A DNA stretch of 64,000 bases. Origin: Microscilla marina ATCC 23134. GTDB taxonomy: Bacteria; Bacteroidota; Bacteroidia; Cytophagales; Microscillaceae. Positions 12,425-20,717 of the stretch are shown here, in pieces; within the stretch, counting starts at the first letter, position 1; every line of letters begins with the position of its first letter. The position numbers and the translations under genes were made by a program. The stretch spans positions 123,718-187,717 of the forward strand of contig NZ_AAWS01000016.1 of assembly GCF_000169175.1 (NCBI RefSeq). The letters run 5' to 3'. The notes beneath the pieces were generated by a model. It was given only the letters and a program-made list of their open reading frames with translations. It did no database searches and was not told the origin of the DNA.

Positions 12425-13945
12425 TTAGATTACCGTATTTTTAATTTCGCTTACCGCTGATTGACCATTTTCCAGGGCTTCTAATATTTCAAAAACCTTG
12501 TCTGACCAACCCGCAATCAATGCTACATCATCCTTTTTGATTTCTAGCGGAGACTGTCCATACCCTGCCAAATCAAACAAGTACAATTTGGCGTTAGGCG
12601 CTATTTTTTTGTACTGAGCCCAGTATTTGGCAATAGACTCGCCCGAGTAGTGACTGTTCCACAATTGACAATCTGTAAAAATCATCACCTTGTCTACTTT
12701 TTGCTTACGCTTGATCAAATCCTTGATCACCAGGTAGCCATTCGTAGAGTAACCCACCTCACCCATTCGGTTGCGTAGGGCATCGGCATTTGCCAATACC
12801 TGCTTACGCGGTAGGTTGATGATTTTCCAGCGATCGCCAAAAATACCTGACATCACCGATTGACAATTTGACTGTAGCAACATGCCCAACACTAGCCCTA
12901 TGTCATACATTTGCACCGAGCTTCGTGGAGAAATCGGTCCACACATCGAGCCCGAAGTATCGCAGGCAATCAACACATCTGTGTTTTCGTCAAACCCTTT
13001 TAGGTTTTGAGTACTTGCCAAAATAGCCGCTTCCAGTGCTTCTAGCACCTTGCTCACTCTAGGCGACTTTACGCTTTTGAGTTCGCGGTATGCCGATAAA
13101 AACCTGAATGGCAGTTGCTTAGCGCGTGCCACTTGGGCTGGGTCGCTCAATCGGGTTGCCACCTTGGCTAGGTGTTCGGTGCTGATGCCTGCCTCCAGCA
13201 TATTGCGTAGATTTCGCATCAGTGCCATATACCCCAATCGTTGGCTGTCAATCAATTCTTGCCATTTGGCACGAAAAGCCGAAGCTTTTTCGCTGTCGTT
13301 GGCAAATTTTTGTTGCCCTAGTTCCGACAGTTGGGTTTCCCAAGTGTAGGGAATCTCCAACCCATCGTTTACAATCTTGTCAAACAAGCTTTGTTGGGCA
13401 TCGTCTTTTGCTTTTGGGTGCACCAAAAACAAAGCATCGCGCAGTTTTACCTCGTTGGGTCGGTTGTATTTGGCAAATTGGTATTCATCGAACTTGTTGA
13501 AAGCCAGTGCCAAACCACGCTGCAACTGTTTAGACAATCGGTTCAATTTTTTAGTGCCTTGGCGTTGATTTGCGGCTTGGTAGTAAGCAAGCAACTCGGC
13601 AATTTCGTCGGCACGTTTCACTACCCGGCTCACCAGACGGCTTATCAAGTCATCACCGTTGTGTACCTTGGCTAGTTCTACAACAAGCACTAGCGGTACC
13701 GACCGCAAGTACATTTTTTCTCTGGCATACACAGCAAGTTGAGCTACAAACAACGGATCGTTTTTTTTGATCAACTCACGTAAGCGCGCTATTCGCTTCA
13801 AACCATCCCCTTCGTAAAAAGTCTTACTCAACGAAGTGGTTACTACGGCAGTGTAGAGTTCGAGGGTAGCCGAAATTTTGTAGGCTGGTGCCCCCTCATA
13901 ATTGGTGATTTGGTTTGAGCCTTTTGCTTTTGTGTTAAACTTCAT
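12425..13945 (-). CDS. rsr: TROVE-domain protein, bacterial Ro60 orthologue
   Basis: 506 aa. Ro60/Rsr is a ring of helical repeats plus a VWA domain that binds Y RNAs on its outer surface and misfolded or fragmentary RNA in its hole; bacterial forms assist rRNA maturation and RNA decay. Residues 10 to about 310 have the TROVE character (NYEGAPAYK, LYTAVVTT, ELIKKNDPLFVAQLAVYARE, RSVPLVLVVELA, RLSKQLQRGLALAFNKFDEYQFAKY). The VWA part shows the MIDAS triplet DTSGS near 328, a Thr in GYSTNGY and FTDCQ. It is transcribed towards the Y-RNA array, as expected for Ro with its RNAs. The symbol follows bacterial usage. Confidence 0.88.
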   Translation of the reverse strand: MKFNTKAKGSNQITNYEGAPAYKISATLELYTAVVTTSLSKTFYEGDGLKRIARLRELIKKNDPLFVAQLAVYAREKMYLRSVPLVLVVELAKVHNGDDLISRLVSRVVKRADEIAELLAYYQAANQRQGTKKLNRLSKQLQRGLALAFNKFDEYQFAKYNRPNEVKLRDALFLVHPKAKDDAQQSLFDKIVNDGLEIPYTWETQLSELGQQKFANDSEKASAFRAKWQELIDSQRLGYMALMRNLRNMLEAGISTEHLAKVATRLSDPAQVARAKQLPFRFLSAYRELKSVKSPRVSKVLEALEAAILASTQNLKGFDENTDVLIACDTSGSMCGPISPRSSVQMYDIGLVLGMLLQSNCQSVMSGIFGDRWKIINLPRKQVLANADALRNRMGEVGYSTNGYLVIKDLIKRKQKVDKVMIFTDCQLWNSHYSGESIAKYWAQYKKIAPNAKLYLFDLAGYGQSPLEIKKDDVALIAGWSDKVFEILEALENGQSAVSEIKNTVI

Positions 13946-14081
13946 CGTTTTGTTGCGGTTTCGTTTTGGGTGATGACTTGAACTTTTTTAATCCAATCTT
14001 AGATTTTAACAAGTGTGAGTACTTGTTTTTTGGTGTAAGATTGTCGCCAAACCCGTCAAGCCTTGGGGTATAGGCACAAAA

Positions 14082-14109
14082 AAACCCGAACTTTTTTGAG
14101 TTCGGGTTT
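14082..14109 (-). terminator. intrinsic terminator of the 36-aa gene
   Basis: Perfect 11-bp stem AAACCCGAACT/AGTTCGGGTTT with a 6-nt loop, followed on the minus strand by a run of T. Confidence 0.85.
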
Positions 14110-14135
14110 GGTTTATATCTTAGTATAGTTCTATT

Positions 14136-14246
14136 TCAGTACCTGTACTTTGACTTAAACACACCCGAACGAGCGCAATCCCAATCCTGACTGCCCATCC
14201 CAAGAGATGCTCTAAATTCGACGATATGTGTGTTTAAATATTTCAT
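14136..14246 (-). CDS. small unknown protein, 36 aa, with own promoter and terminator
   Basis: ATG at 14246, TGA at 14136. The product starts MKYLNTHIVEFRAS and ends SGVFKSKYRY; it has one Cys, no signal peptide and a net positive charge. Support for it being a real gene: a consensus promoter ends about 35 bp before the ATG and a strong terminator follows the stop by 27 bp. It could be a small regulator, a peptide or an sRNA that happens to contain a frame. Confidence 0.55.
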   Translation of the reverse strand: MKYLNTHIVEFRASLGMGSQDWDCARSGVFKSKYRY

Positions 14247-14281
14247 TTTTGAAAGTTGTTATTCTTTTTTGGTTTGTGCTA

Positions 14282-14315
14282 CAAAGGTAGTGTAAAGAGT
14301 TTTATGTTTCCAAAA
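14282..14315 (-). promoter_or_regulatory. Bacteroidetes-type promoter (TTTTGG - 20 bp - TACCTTTG)
   Basis: On the minus strand the -33 element TTTTGG and the -7 element TACCTTTG (consensus TAnnTTTG) are 20 bp apart. They stand 36 bp upstream of the 36-aa ORF. Confidence 0.65.
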
Positions 14316-14529
14316 TTAATTGCGAATAATTTTAAATTAATTTACAATTAATTGATTTTCAGTATTTTAATAATATGAAGTATTGAACTTCTTTACTGCT
14401 TTGTTTGTTGTTACGCAACTATTCCGAAAAGGTTTTGATTTTTTCTACTTTTTCATTTTTGCACAAAAGCAAGAAGATAATTGCGTGGGTATATACAGCC
14501 TCTTGCCGAAAGGTAACCTGAGTTTGCCA

Positions 14530-14565
14530 AAAAAAATAGCACGCTATACATTTTGTTAGCGTGCT
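14530..14565 (-). terminator. terminator of the first lipoprotein gene
   Basis: Stem AGCACGCTA/TAGCGTGCT (9 bp), 10-nt loop, then a run of eight T on the minus strand. It is duplicated at 15716-15750. Confidence 0.85.
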
Positions 14566-14620
14566 AGGTGTCTTGGTTTTGTTTTATGGGGTAGAGGGGG
14601 TGTAAGGTTTGAAAGGTAAA

Positions 14621-15577
14621 TTAATCAAGATATATTATAGAGAAATATCCTTTACCATCGTTACCCATAGGAACATGTTTGGGGTTTATGACTGTACCAT
14701 TAGCGTTGATGGAAACTAGATAATTAGGCGATGCATGAAGTGTTTGTGTAATACTAAAAAATTGCCCAATTGCTAACTCTTGAGTATCAGTCGTGTTAGA
14801 GTTTGTTCCTTTATATTCAAGGTTAAGCTTTACATTACCAACATTCTTAATCTCAAATTTACCATCCGTAGGTGTTATATAGCGAAATAGACTTCCCAAA
14901 CCTCCGGCATTATAACCTACTACAGTGAGTTTTGAAACATAGTCTATCTTTTGCCCATCTACATAAAATTCCACATCCATCACTTGAGCAAAAAGTTTCA
15001 CCTGAGCCTTTAACTCTACAGCTTCCTCCCCATTTTCACCTTGGGTTTTTCCTTTGATGGTTACCTCTACCGTATTGTCGCCCATAGGCAGCAAGCTTTG
15101 AAAGCCTATTCCATTTAATCGGTTGCCATGGATGACCCCTAGCTCAAGCAAAGGTACAATGCCGTCTTCTGAAGCTCCGGCGAGTTTATCAATCGATTTT
15201 GGGAAAATCTCAAACTGAGGATTGTTAGACTCTATAGTTACATCGGTGATGGCTCGATCACCATTGTTGCTTAGGATAAAATAAAATGATTTACTCGCCT
15301 TAAGGTTGCCCAAATCAAAGTTTGCCACCTCGGTAGTTCGCTGATTTTTAGCCGTTTCGTAAGGCACATAAGTTACCCCATCAATCACTTGTTTGCGTAC
15401 CCTTTGGTTGGCGTGCATTTGGGTAAGCCCAAACTTTCCAGCCGTTTTTACTTTTACTTCTTCCACAGGGTCGGGAGTAACTGGTGTAGAAGGGTTTACA
15501 GCATCCTTCTTTTTACAAGCTACAACTGCAGTCATTAACCCAACAAAGACCGCTAAATAAATTTTTACTTTTTGCAT
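14621..15577 (-). CDS. lipoprotein, tandem paralogue A
   Basis: 318 aa. Signal peptide with lipobox ending VVAC-KKKD (Cys near residue 21), so the protein is lipid-anchored, probably at the cell surface given the Lys-rich +2 to +4 positions. Residues about 45-200 (KTAGKFGLTQMHANQ to LFAQVMD) are almost identical to paralogue B; the last 115 residues differ completely apart from the closing GNDGKGYF. The middle looks like beta-sandwich Ig-like repeats (IESNNPQFEIFP, VEVTIKGKTQGENGEE). Function unknown. Promoter region, N-terminal half and terminator are all duplicated with paralogue B. Confidence 0.75.
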   Translation of the reverse strand: MQKVKIYLAVFVGLMTAVVACKKKDAVNPSTPVTPDPVEEVKVKTAGKFGLTQMHANQRVRKQVIDGVTYVPYETAKNQRTTEVANFDLGNLKASKSFYFILSNNGDRAITDVTIESNNPQFEIFPKSIDKLAGASEDGIVPLLELGVIHGNRLNGIGFQSLLPMGDNTVEVTIKGKTQGENGEEAVELKAQVKLFAQVMDVEFYVDGQKIDYVSKLTVVGYNAGGLGSLFRYITPTDGKFEIKNVGNVKLNLEYKGTNSNTTDTQELAIGQFFSITQTLHASPNYLVSINANGTVINPKHVPMGNDGKGYFSIIYLD

Positions 15578-15715
15578 GTTGATTTCTTATCTGAAAATTA
15601 TCATTTATGAGAAAACAGGTTGGTTGATAAACCTTCTAATGGTATATACCAAACACGATGACTTCAAATGGACGTAATTTCTTGATTTTTTACAAGAAAG
15701 ATAACCACCCATTGC

Positions 15716-15750
15716 AAAAAATAGCACGCTATACATTTTGTTAGCGTGCT
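15716..15750 (-). terminator. terminator of the second lipoprotein gene
   Basis: The same AGCACGCTA/TAGCGTGCT stem and T-run as at 14530-14565. Confidence 0.85.
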
Positions 15751-15805
15751 AGGTGTCTTGGTTTTGTTTTATGGGATAGAGGGGGGGTAAGGTTTTAAGG
15801 TAGAT

Positions 15806-16723
15806 TTAAAAGATGTTTGATACTGCAAAGTATCCTTTGCCATCATCCCCAATCGCTATTCTTTTATAGTCAGTGGTTGCTCCACCTCCTTCTAGTGCAA
15901 AAACTTTATTTTTTGACATTACACCCAATTCTAACTTGGCTCCTACACTTAGGGTGTGAGTAATTATTGGATCACCTTCATCAGTATTTGTTGGTTGAAT
16001 TTCTAACGTTATATTTACGTTGCCGGAGTTTTCAATAGTCACTATACTATTTCCAACACTATAGCCCCGTATCCGACCTAATCCATTTAATTGCTCGACT
16101 ACAGGCATACTATATGATACTTTGTTGAGGTCTACTTCATTATTGGCCTTAAATAGTTTTATATCCATCACCTGAGCAAATAGTTTCACTTCAGCTTTTA
16201 ACTCTACTGTTTCCTCGCCGTTTTCGCCTTGGGTTTTTCCTTTGATGGTTACCTCTACAGTGTTGTCGCCCATAGGCAACAAGCTTTGAAAGCCTATTCC
16301 ATTTAATCGGTTGCCATGGATGACCCCTAGTTCAAGCAAAGGTACAATGCCGTCTTCTGAAGCTCCGGCGAGTTTATCAATCGATTTTGGGAAAATCTCA
16401 AACTGAGGATTGTTAGACTCTATAGTTACATCGGTGATGGCTCGATCACCATTGTTGCTTAGGATAAAATAAAATGATTTACTCGCCTTAAGGTTGCCCA
16501 AATCAAAGTTTGCCACCTCGGTAGTTCGCTGATTTTTAGCCGTTTCGTAAGGCACATAAGTTACCCCATCAATCACTTGTTTGCGCACTCTTTGGTTGGC
16601 GTGCATTTGGGTAAGCCCAAACTTTCCAGCTGTTTTAGGGGCTACCTCATCCTTCTTTTTACAAGCTACCATAGTACACATACAGCCAACAAAGACCGCT
16701 AAATAAATTTTCACTTTTTGCAT
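15806..16723 (-). CDS. lipoprotein, tandem paralogue B
   Basis: 305 aa, signal peptide with lipobox ending MVAC-KKKD. It shares with paralogue A the upstream 90 bp, the first 190 residues nearly unchanged (also at DNA level) and the terminator, but has an unrelated C-terminal domain (YSMPVVEQLNGLGRIRGYS onwards) up to the shared GDDGKGYF. The spacer after the lipobox is shorter than in A. A recent duplication with replacement or rapid divergence of the exposed domain is the simplest reading. Confidence 0.75.
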   Translation of the reverse strand: MQKVKIYLAVFVGCMCTMVACKKKDEVAPKTAGKFGLTQMHANQRVRKQVIDGVTYVPYETAKNQRTTEVANFDLGNLKASKSFYFILSNNGDRAITDVTIESNNPQFEIFPKSIDKLAGASEDGIVPLLELGVIHGNRLNGIGFQSLLPMGDNTVEVTIKGKTQGENGEETVELKAEVKLFAQVMDIKLFKANNEVDLNKVSYSMPVVEQLNGLGRIRGYSVGNSIVTIENSGNVNITLEIQPTNTDEGDPIITHTLSVGAKLELGVMSKNKVFALEGGGATTDYKRIAIGDDGKGYFAVSNIF

Positions 16724-16848
16724 GTTGATTTCTTATCTGAAAATTATCATTTATGAGAAAACAGGTTGGTTGATCAACCTTCTAATGGTATATACCAAAT
16801 CTTACTTCACACTTGGACAATATCTGTTATTTTTTTACCATAAACTAT

Positions 16849-16856
16849 TATATTTG
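16849..16856 (+). promoter_or_regulatory. -7 promoter element TATATTTG before the ATPase gene
   Basis: It matches TAnnTTTG and ends six bases before the ATG at 16862, so the transcript would be nearly leaderless. The -33 element is not clear. Confidence 0.4.
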
Positions 16857-16861
16857 CGTCT

Positions 16862-18268
16862 ATGAAAATCAGTCATATCAATATTCCTAACTTTCAACAA
16901 TTCAAAGATTTCAGGCTTGACCTCACCTACCCACAAGGGCACGCCAAGGCTGGCCAACCGCTCGACAAGGTGTGTTTGATTGGCCAAAGTGGTACCGGAA
17001 AAACAACCATTTTGAACCAGTTATACAATGTATTGCTTCATTTTTTTTATGGCACTCAAGCCGAGTTGTACACCGCCAAGCCACCCAGCAATTTTAACTT
17101 TTCTATCAAGGCAAGCTTTGACCAAATGCGCTCGGTAGAGGTCTTTATTGCCAACAAAGAAGTGTTGATTTATGACCCTCAAGACGATTTTGAGATTGAT
17201 TTACCTACTTTTTTTGCGGGCTTGGTAGAGCAGGGCTATTATGACAAATACCATAACAAATTGGTGAATTTTCCGGCAGAAACCATTGATAGTATCAACA
17301 ACATTTTGCAAAACCAAGTGGTAGAAAACCCTTTGCGGAACATTCGTACGAGCGATAATATGAAAGAGAAAATTATTGCCGAAAGGGAAAAGCTTGCCAC
17401 CAAAACGGTGTATAATTTTGCCAGCGATAATCCGCTGGAGTTGTGGAAGTCGATCTTACTGGATTTGCAAGAATACGAAGACGCCCGAAACTACTACAGT
17501 CGACAAATTTCAGAAGCTTTGCTCGAAAACGATGACATGCCCATAGAAAACCTACGCGATCAGTTTAGGCAATGGAAAAACGACAATCCCAACCCGCTGG
17601 AGGCTTTGGGCAATTTGTTGAATCCTATTTTGAACCAGTTTCAACTAGAAGTAAACACCAAGGCAGAGTATAAATTTAGCGAAGAAGTCAAATTTATTCA
17701 GGTCAATACCTTGGCAGGCGATAATGTACCTTATAGTAAGTGGAGTACGGGTACCAAGCAAATTATTTTGACCGCCACGCCTTTGTTTAAGCTCAACATG
17801 CGCAATACGGTCGTGTTGATGGATGAGCCAGAGCGGTCGTTGTACCCCAATATGCAAAGTATGGCCATTGATTATTATACTCGACTTGCTCCACAGGCAC
17901 AGTTTTTATTTGCTACTCATTCGCCCTTGATTGCCTCAAGCTTTGACCCTTGGGAAATTGTAGAGTTGCAATTTGACGAAACAGGCTTTGTAGAACGAAA
18001 GCCTTATTATAAGGGTGCCAACCACATAGACAATTATACGCCACACCCCAAAGCATTGCGGTGGGATGAGGTTTTGCAGCAGTTGTTTGGGCTAACTGCC
18101 GAAAGTTACGAAACCAGCGAACAACCATTGCGTAGGGCATCGGCGCTAAAGGCAAAACTGAAGGGGTGGATGGAAAATGGCCAGATGGAGACCCCAGAGG
18201 CTACAGCGGCACTCAAGGAGTTTGAGCAACTGTCACAGCGTTTGGCTTGGCAGGTAATGAATATTTAA
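16862..18268 (+). CDS. SMC/RecF-like AAA ATPase
   Basis: 468 aa. Walker A GQSGTGKTT lies at residues 41-49, an ABC-signature-like SKWSTGTKQ near 295, Walker B VVLMDEPE near 320, and an H-loop FATHSPLIAS near 353. The middle (100-280) is a helical insertion. This is the head layout of the AAA_21/RecF/OLD-like group, which includes DNA-repair, phage-defence and toxin-associated ATPases. No fused TOPRIM nuclease is seen. The next gene, a zinc peptidase, follows on the same strand after about 80 bp and may be co-transcribed. Confidence 0.75.
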   Translation: MKISHINIPNFQQFKDFRLDLTYPQGHAKAGQPLDKVCLIGQSGTGKTTILNQLYNVLLHFFYGTQAELYTAKPPSNFNFSIKASFDQMRSVEVFIANKEVLIYDPQDDFEIDLPTFFAGLVEQGYYDKYHNKLVNFPAETIDSINNILQNQVVENPLRNIRTSDNMKEKIIAEREKLATKTVYNFASDNPLELWKSILLDLQEYEDARNYYSRQISEALLENDDMPIENLRDQFRQWKNDNPNPLEALGNLLNPILNQFQLEVNTKAEYKFSEEVKFIQVNTLAGDNVPYSKWSTGTKQIILTATPLFKLNMRNTVVLMDEPERSLYPNMQSMAIDYYTRLAPQAQFLFATHSPLIASSFDPWEIVELQFDETGFVERKPYYKGANHIDNYTPHPKALRWDEVLQQLFGLTAESYETSEQPLRRASALKAKLKGWMENGQMETPEATAALKEFEQLSQRLAWQVMNI

Positions 18269-18351
18269 GTATTAGCCCCAAGGTGCAAGCGATAAGCTGC
18301 AAGAAGGCTAACACTTGGGGTGAACACTTGATGCTTGAAGCTTTTAAAAAA

Positions 18352-19071
18352 ATGATAGAAAAAACCATACATATAGCAGGTGTAGGCGAGGTGTTGCTTG
18401 TAAAGAGTAAACGTGCCAAACGAGTAAATATAAAAATAGCGCCTTTGAAGGGAGTAAGGGTAACGGTACCTCACAGGGTAACCTTTGCCAATGCCGAAAA
18501 ACTGGTGCTTGAGAAAAAAAGCTGGTTGATGAAGCACATACCCAATATGCAAAAACTGGAAGGCAAGCTTACCCTGTTTACCCCCGATACCCAGTTTACT
18601 ACTTTCTCACACGAGTTAGTATTTGTAGTAGATGCCTCGTCGGAATTGCGTGCCAAAGCTGACCAAACCAAGCTGACCATTATATACCCACCTGACACTG
18701 ATTTTGCGAGTATCGAAACCCAGGATTTTATTCGCCATTGTATTGTAGAAACCTACCGCCGGGAAGCGAAAGTTTTTTTGCCGGGCAGGGTGCGTGAGTT
18801 GGCTACCTTACACCAGTTTAAATTTAGATCGGTACATGTCAAAAATGCGAAAACCCGCTGGGGGAGTTGCAGTTATGACAATAAAATTAATTTGAATTTG
18901 CACTTGATGCGTTTGCCAGCTCACCTGCGCGATTATGTGATTTTGCATGAACTATGTCATACGCAAGTAAAAAACCATAGCCAGGATTTTTGGGATTTGA
19001 TGGACAAGGTGTCGGGCAATGGGCGCGGACTGGACAAGGAGTTGGATCAGTGGCAAATAGAAGTATTTTAG
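18352..19071 (+). CDS. YgjP-family zinc metallopeptidase (M48-like, DUF45)
   Basis: About 239 aa. The zinc site is HELCH (near residue 190) followed by NHSQDFW, and the family signature KTRWGSCSYDNKINLNLHL stands 30 residues before. The frame is open from 18247, inside the ATPase gene, but the segment up to 18330 contains the same low-complexity words (tgcaagcg, ttgaagc) as the dispersed spacers, so I take the ATG at 18352; 18331 is the alternative. Soluble, no signal peptide. Substrates of this family are poorly known. Confidence 0.8.
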   Translation: MIEKTIHIAGVGEVLLVKSKRAKRVNIKIAPLKGVRVTVPHRVTFANAEKLVLEKKSWLMKHIPNMQKLEGKLTLFTPDTQFTTFSHELVFVVDASSELRAKADQTKLTIIYPPDTDFASIETQDFIRHCIVETYRREAKVFLPGRVRELATLHQFKFRSVHVKNAKTRWGSCSYDNKINLNLHLMRLPAHLRDYVILHELCHTQVKNHSQDFWDLMDKVSGNGRGLDKELDQWQIEVF

Positions 19072-19124
19072 GGAATGATATTAAACATTGAAAAAAATTA
19101 CTAACCAAACAATTGACAGAATAT

Positions 19125-20339
19125 ATGGATATACAAAAACTACGTGCTGATACTCCAGGATGCCTTCAGGTAACTCATTTAAATAATGCAGGAGCAGCGC
19201 TCATACCTCAAGCGGTAATCGATGTTCAGCGCGATTATATGAACCAGGAAGCAAACTATGGGGGCTATGAAACAGCCGCTAAGTTTGCCGATGAGCTCCA
19301 GACTACTTATACACGGGTTGCCCGCCTGATAAATGCCCAACCCAGCGAAATAGCCCTTGTAGAAAGTGCTACGGTTGCCTGGGGAAAAGCTTTTTTTGCG
19401 CTCGACTTGCAGCCAGGCGATCGGGTAGCAACAGCTATGGCAGAGTATGCTTCTAACTATATCAATTATTTGCAAGCACAAAAAACACATGGGATAAAAA
19501 TAGAAGTAGTGCCTAATGACAAACACGGGCAACTATCGCTAGAGGCATTAGAGCAGTTGCTTGCCGAAGACAAAGCAAGTGAAGGGAAGATAAAACTAAT
19601 AAGTATTACCCATGTGCCCACCAATGGAGGGTTGGTAAACCCTGCCGAGGAAGTAGGTAAACTTGCCAAAAAATATGGCGTTTTGTATTTATTAGATGCT
19701 TGTCAGTCTGTAGGGCAGTTGCCAGTAGACGTGCAGCAAATTGGTTGTGATATGCTTTCGGCTACTGGGCGAAAGTACTTGCGTGCTCCTCGCGGCACAG
19801 GTTTTTTGTATGTAAGCGAACGTATTTTGCAAGACTTAGAGCCCAAAGTATTGGATTTGACTTCGGCAAAATGGACGGCAAAAAGTGCCTATGAGATGCG
19901 TACCGATGGGGTACGTTTTGAAAACTATGAATATAACCGGGCAAACCGACTGGGGCTTTCGGAGGCGGTACAATACGCCCTTGACCTGGGAATGGAGAAC
20001 ATTTGGCAGCGGATTCAACAGCTGGGTAATTTACTGCGTCAGCGTTTGGTTGAGTTGCCCAATGTACAAGTGTATGACTTGGGGCTGGTAAAAGGTGGCA
20101 TTGTTTCGTGGGGCATTGAGGGCATTCCGGCGGAGTTTGTTGTTGAAAAACTGAGAGAGGTACAAATCAATACTTCACTTATTCTGGAAAGTGGTACTTT
20201 GCTAGATATGCAAGAGCGTGAGTTGCCCCCCTTGGTGCGGTCATCGGTACATTATTACAATACCGAAGAGGAGATAGAGAAGCTTTGTGGGGAGCTGAAG
20301 AAAGTTATACTACTATATAGTCGGATTGAACACGTATAA
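19125..20339 (+). CDS. class V aminotransferase (cysteine desulfurase-like fold)
   Basis: 404 aa, PLP enzyme. Landmarks are LNNAGAALIP near the N-terminus, the PLP-contacting LLDACQSVGQLPVDV (Asp and Gln) near 190, and ATGRKYLRAPRGTGFL where the Lys should form the Schiff base. The pattern is that of the isopenicillin-N-epimerase/SufS-like subgroup, but I see no conserved C-terminal Cys loop of true SufS, so a desulfurase role is not assured. ATG at 19125 is chosen over an in-frame TTG at 19113. Confidence 0.75.
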   Translation: MDIQKLRADTPGCLQVTHLNNAGAALIPQAVIDVQRDYMNQEANYGGYETAAKFADELQTTYTRVARLINAQPSEIALVESATVAWGKAFFALDLQPGDRVATAMAEYASNYINYLQAQKTHGIKIEVVPNDKHGQLSLEALEQLLAEDKASEGKIKLISITHVPTNGGLVNPAEEVGKLAKKYGVLYLLDACQSVGQLPVDVQQIGCDMLSATGRKYLRAPRGTGFLYVSERILQDLEPKVLDLTSAKWTAKSAYEMRTDGVRFENYEYNRANRLGLSEAVQYALDLGMENIWQRIQQLGNLLRQRLVELPNVQVYDLGLVKGGIVSWGIEGIPAEFVVEKLREVQINTSLILESGTLLDMQERELPPLVRSSVHYYNTEEEIEKLCGELKKVILLYSRIEHV

Positions 20340-20717
20340 ATGATGAAAAAAGGCTTGGAGTAGATTCAAGCCTTTTGATGATTACCCTATCGATTGGTGC
20401 AAATGTCACCCAGGTCACTAAAAAACAAAGCCTCCACCACGCTATTGCCTATACGTTTAAAAGCTTGCCGCTAAAAAAAAACCGACTGACTTTATAATAT
20501 TAAGCCAATTACCGTATTTTTGCTGCGTTATTGATAATTTGATAAACGGCTCACCTTCTCTTATACTTAAACAAAAATGGTTTTGAGGATGGATTTTGAC
20601 TAATTGTCTGAATACCAACATTAATCAATCCTGTAAATCCTAAAATCACTTTAATCCTAGTATATTTTTACCGCTTATCAACTGATTGTAAAGATATTAA
20701 ACTATAAAACTGTTACT
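20340..20717. other. intergenic region before purL
   Basis: It contains the terminator at 20349-20376, then about 340 bp of AT-rich DNA with no gene or RNA that I can support. A promoter for purL is expected here. Confidence 0.5.
20349..20376 (+). terminator. terminator after the aminotransferase gene
   Basis: Stem AAAGGCTTG/CAAGCCTTT, 9 bp, 9-nt loop, ending in TTTT. Confidence 0.7.

Larger units (their letters stand above)
14247..14620. other. spacer upstream of the 36-aa gene and downstream of the lipoprotein gene
   Basis: It holds the promoter at 14282-14315 and the lipoprotein terminator at 14530-14565; the remaining 200 bp are AT-rich with nothing recognisable. Confidence 0.6.

Noticed and set aside
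18247..18351. Upstream extension of the YgjP peptidase
   Set aside because: It overlaps the ATPase gene and consists of dispersed-spacer sequence; the family homology begins after 18352.
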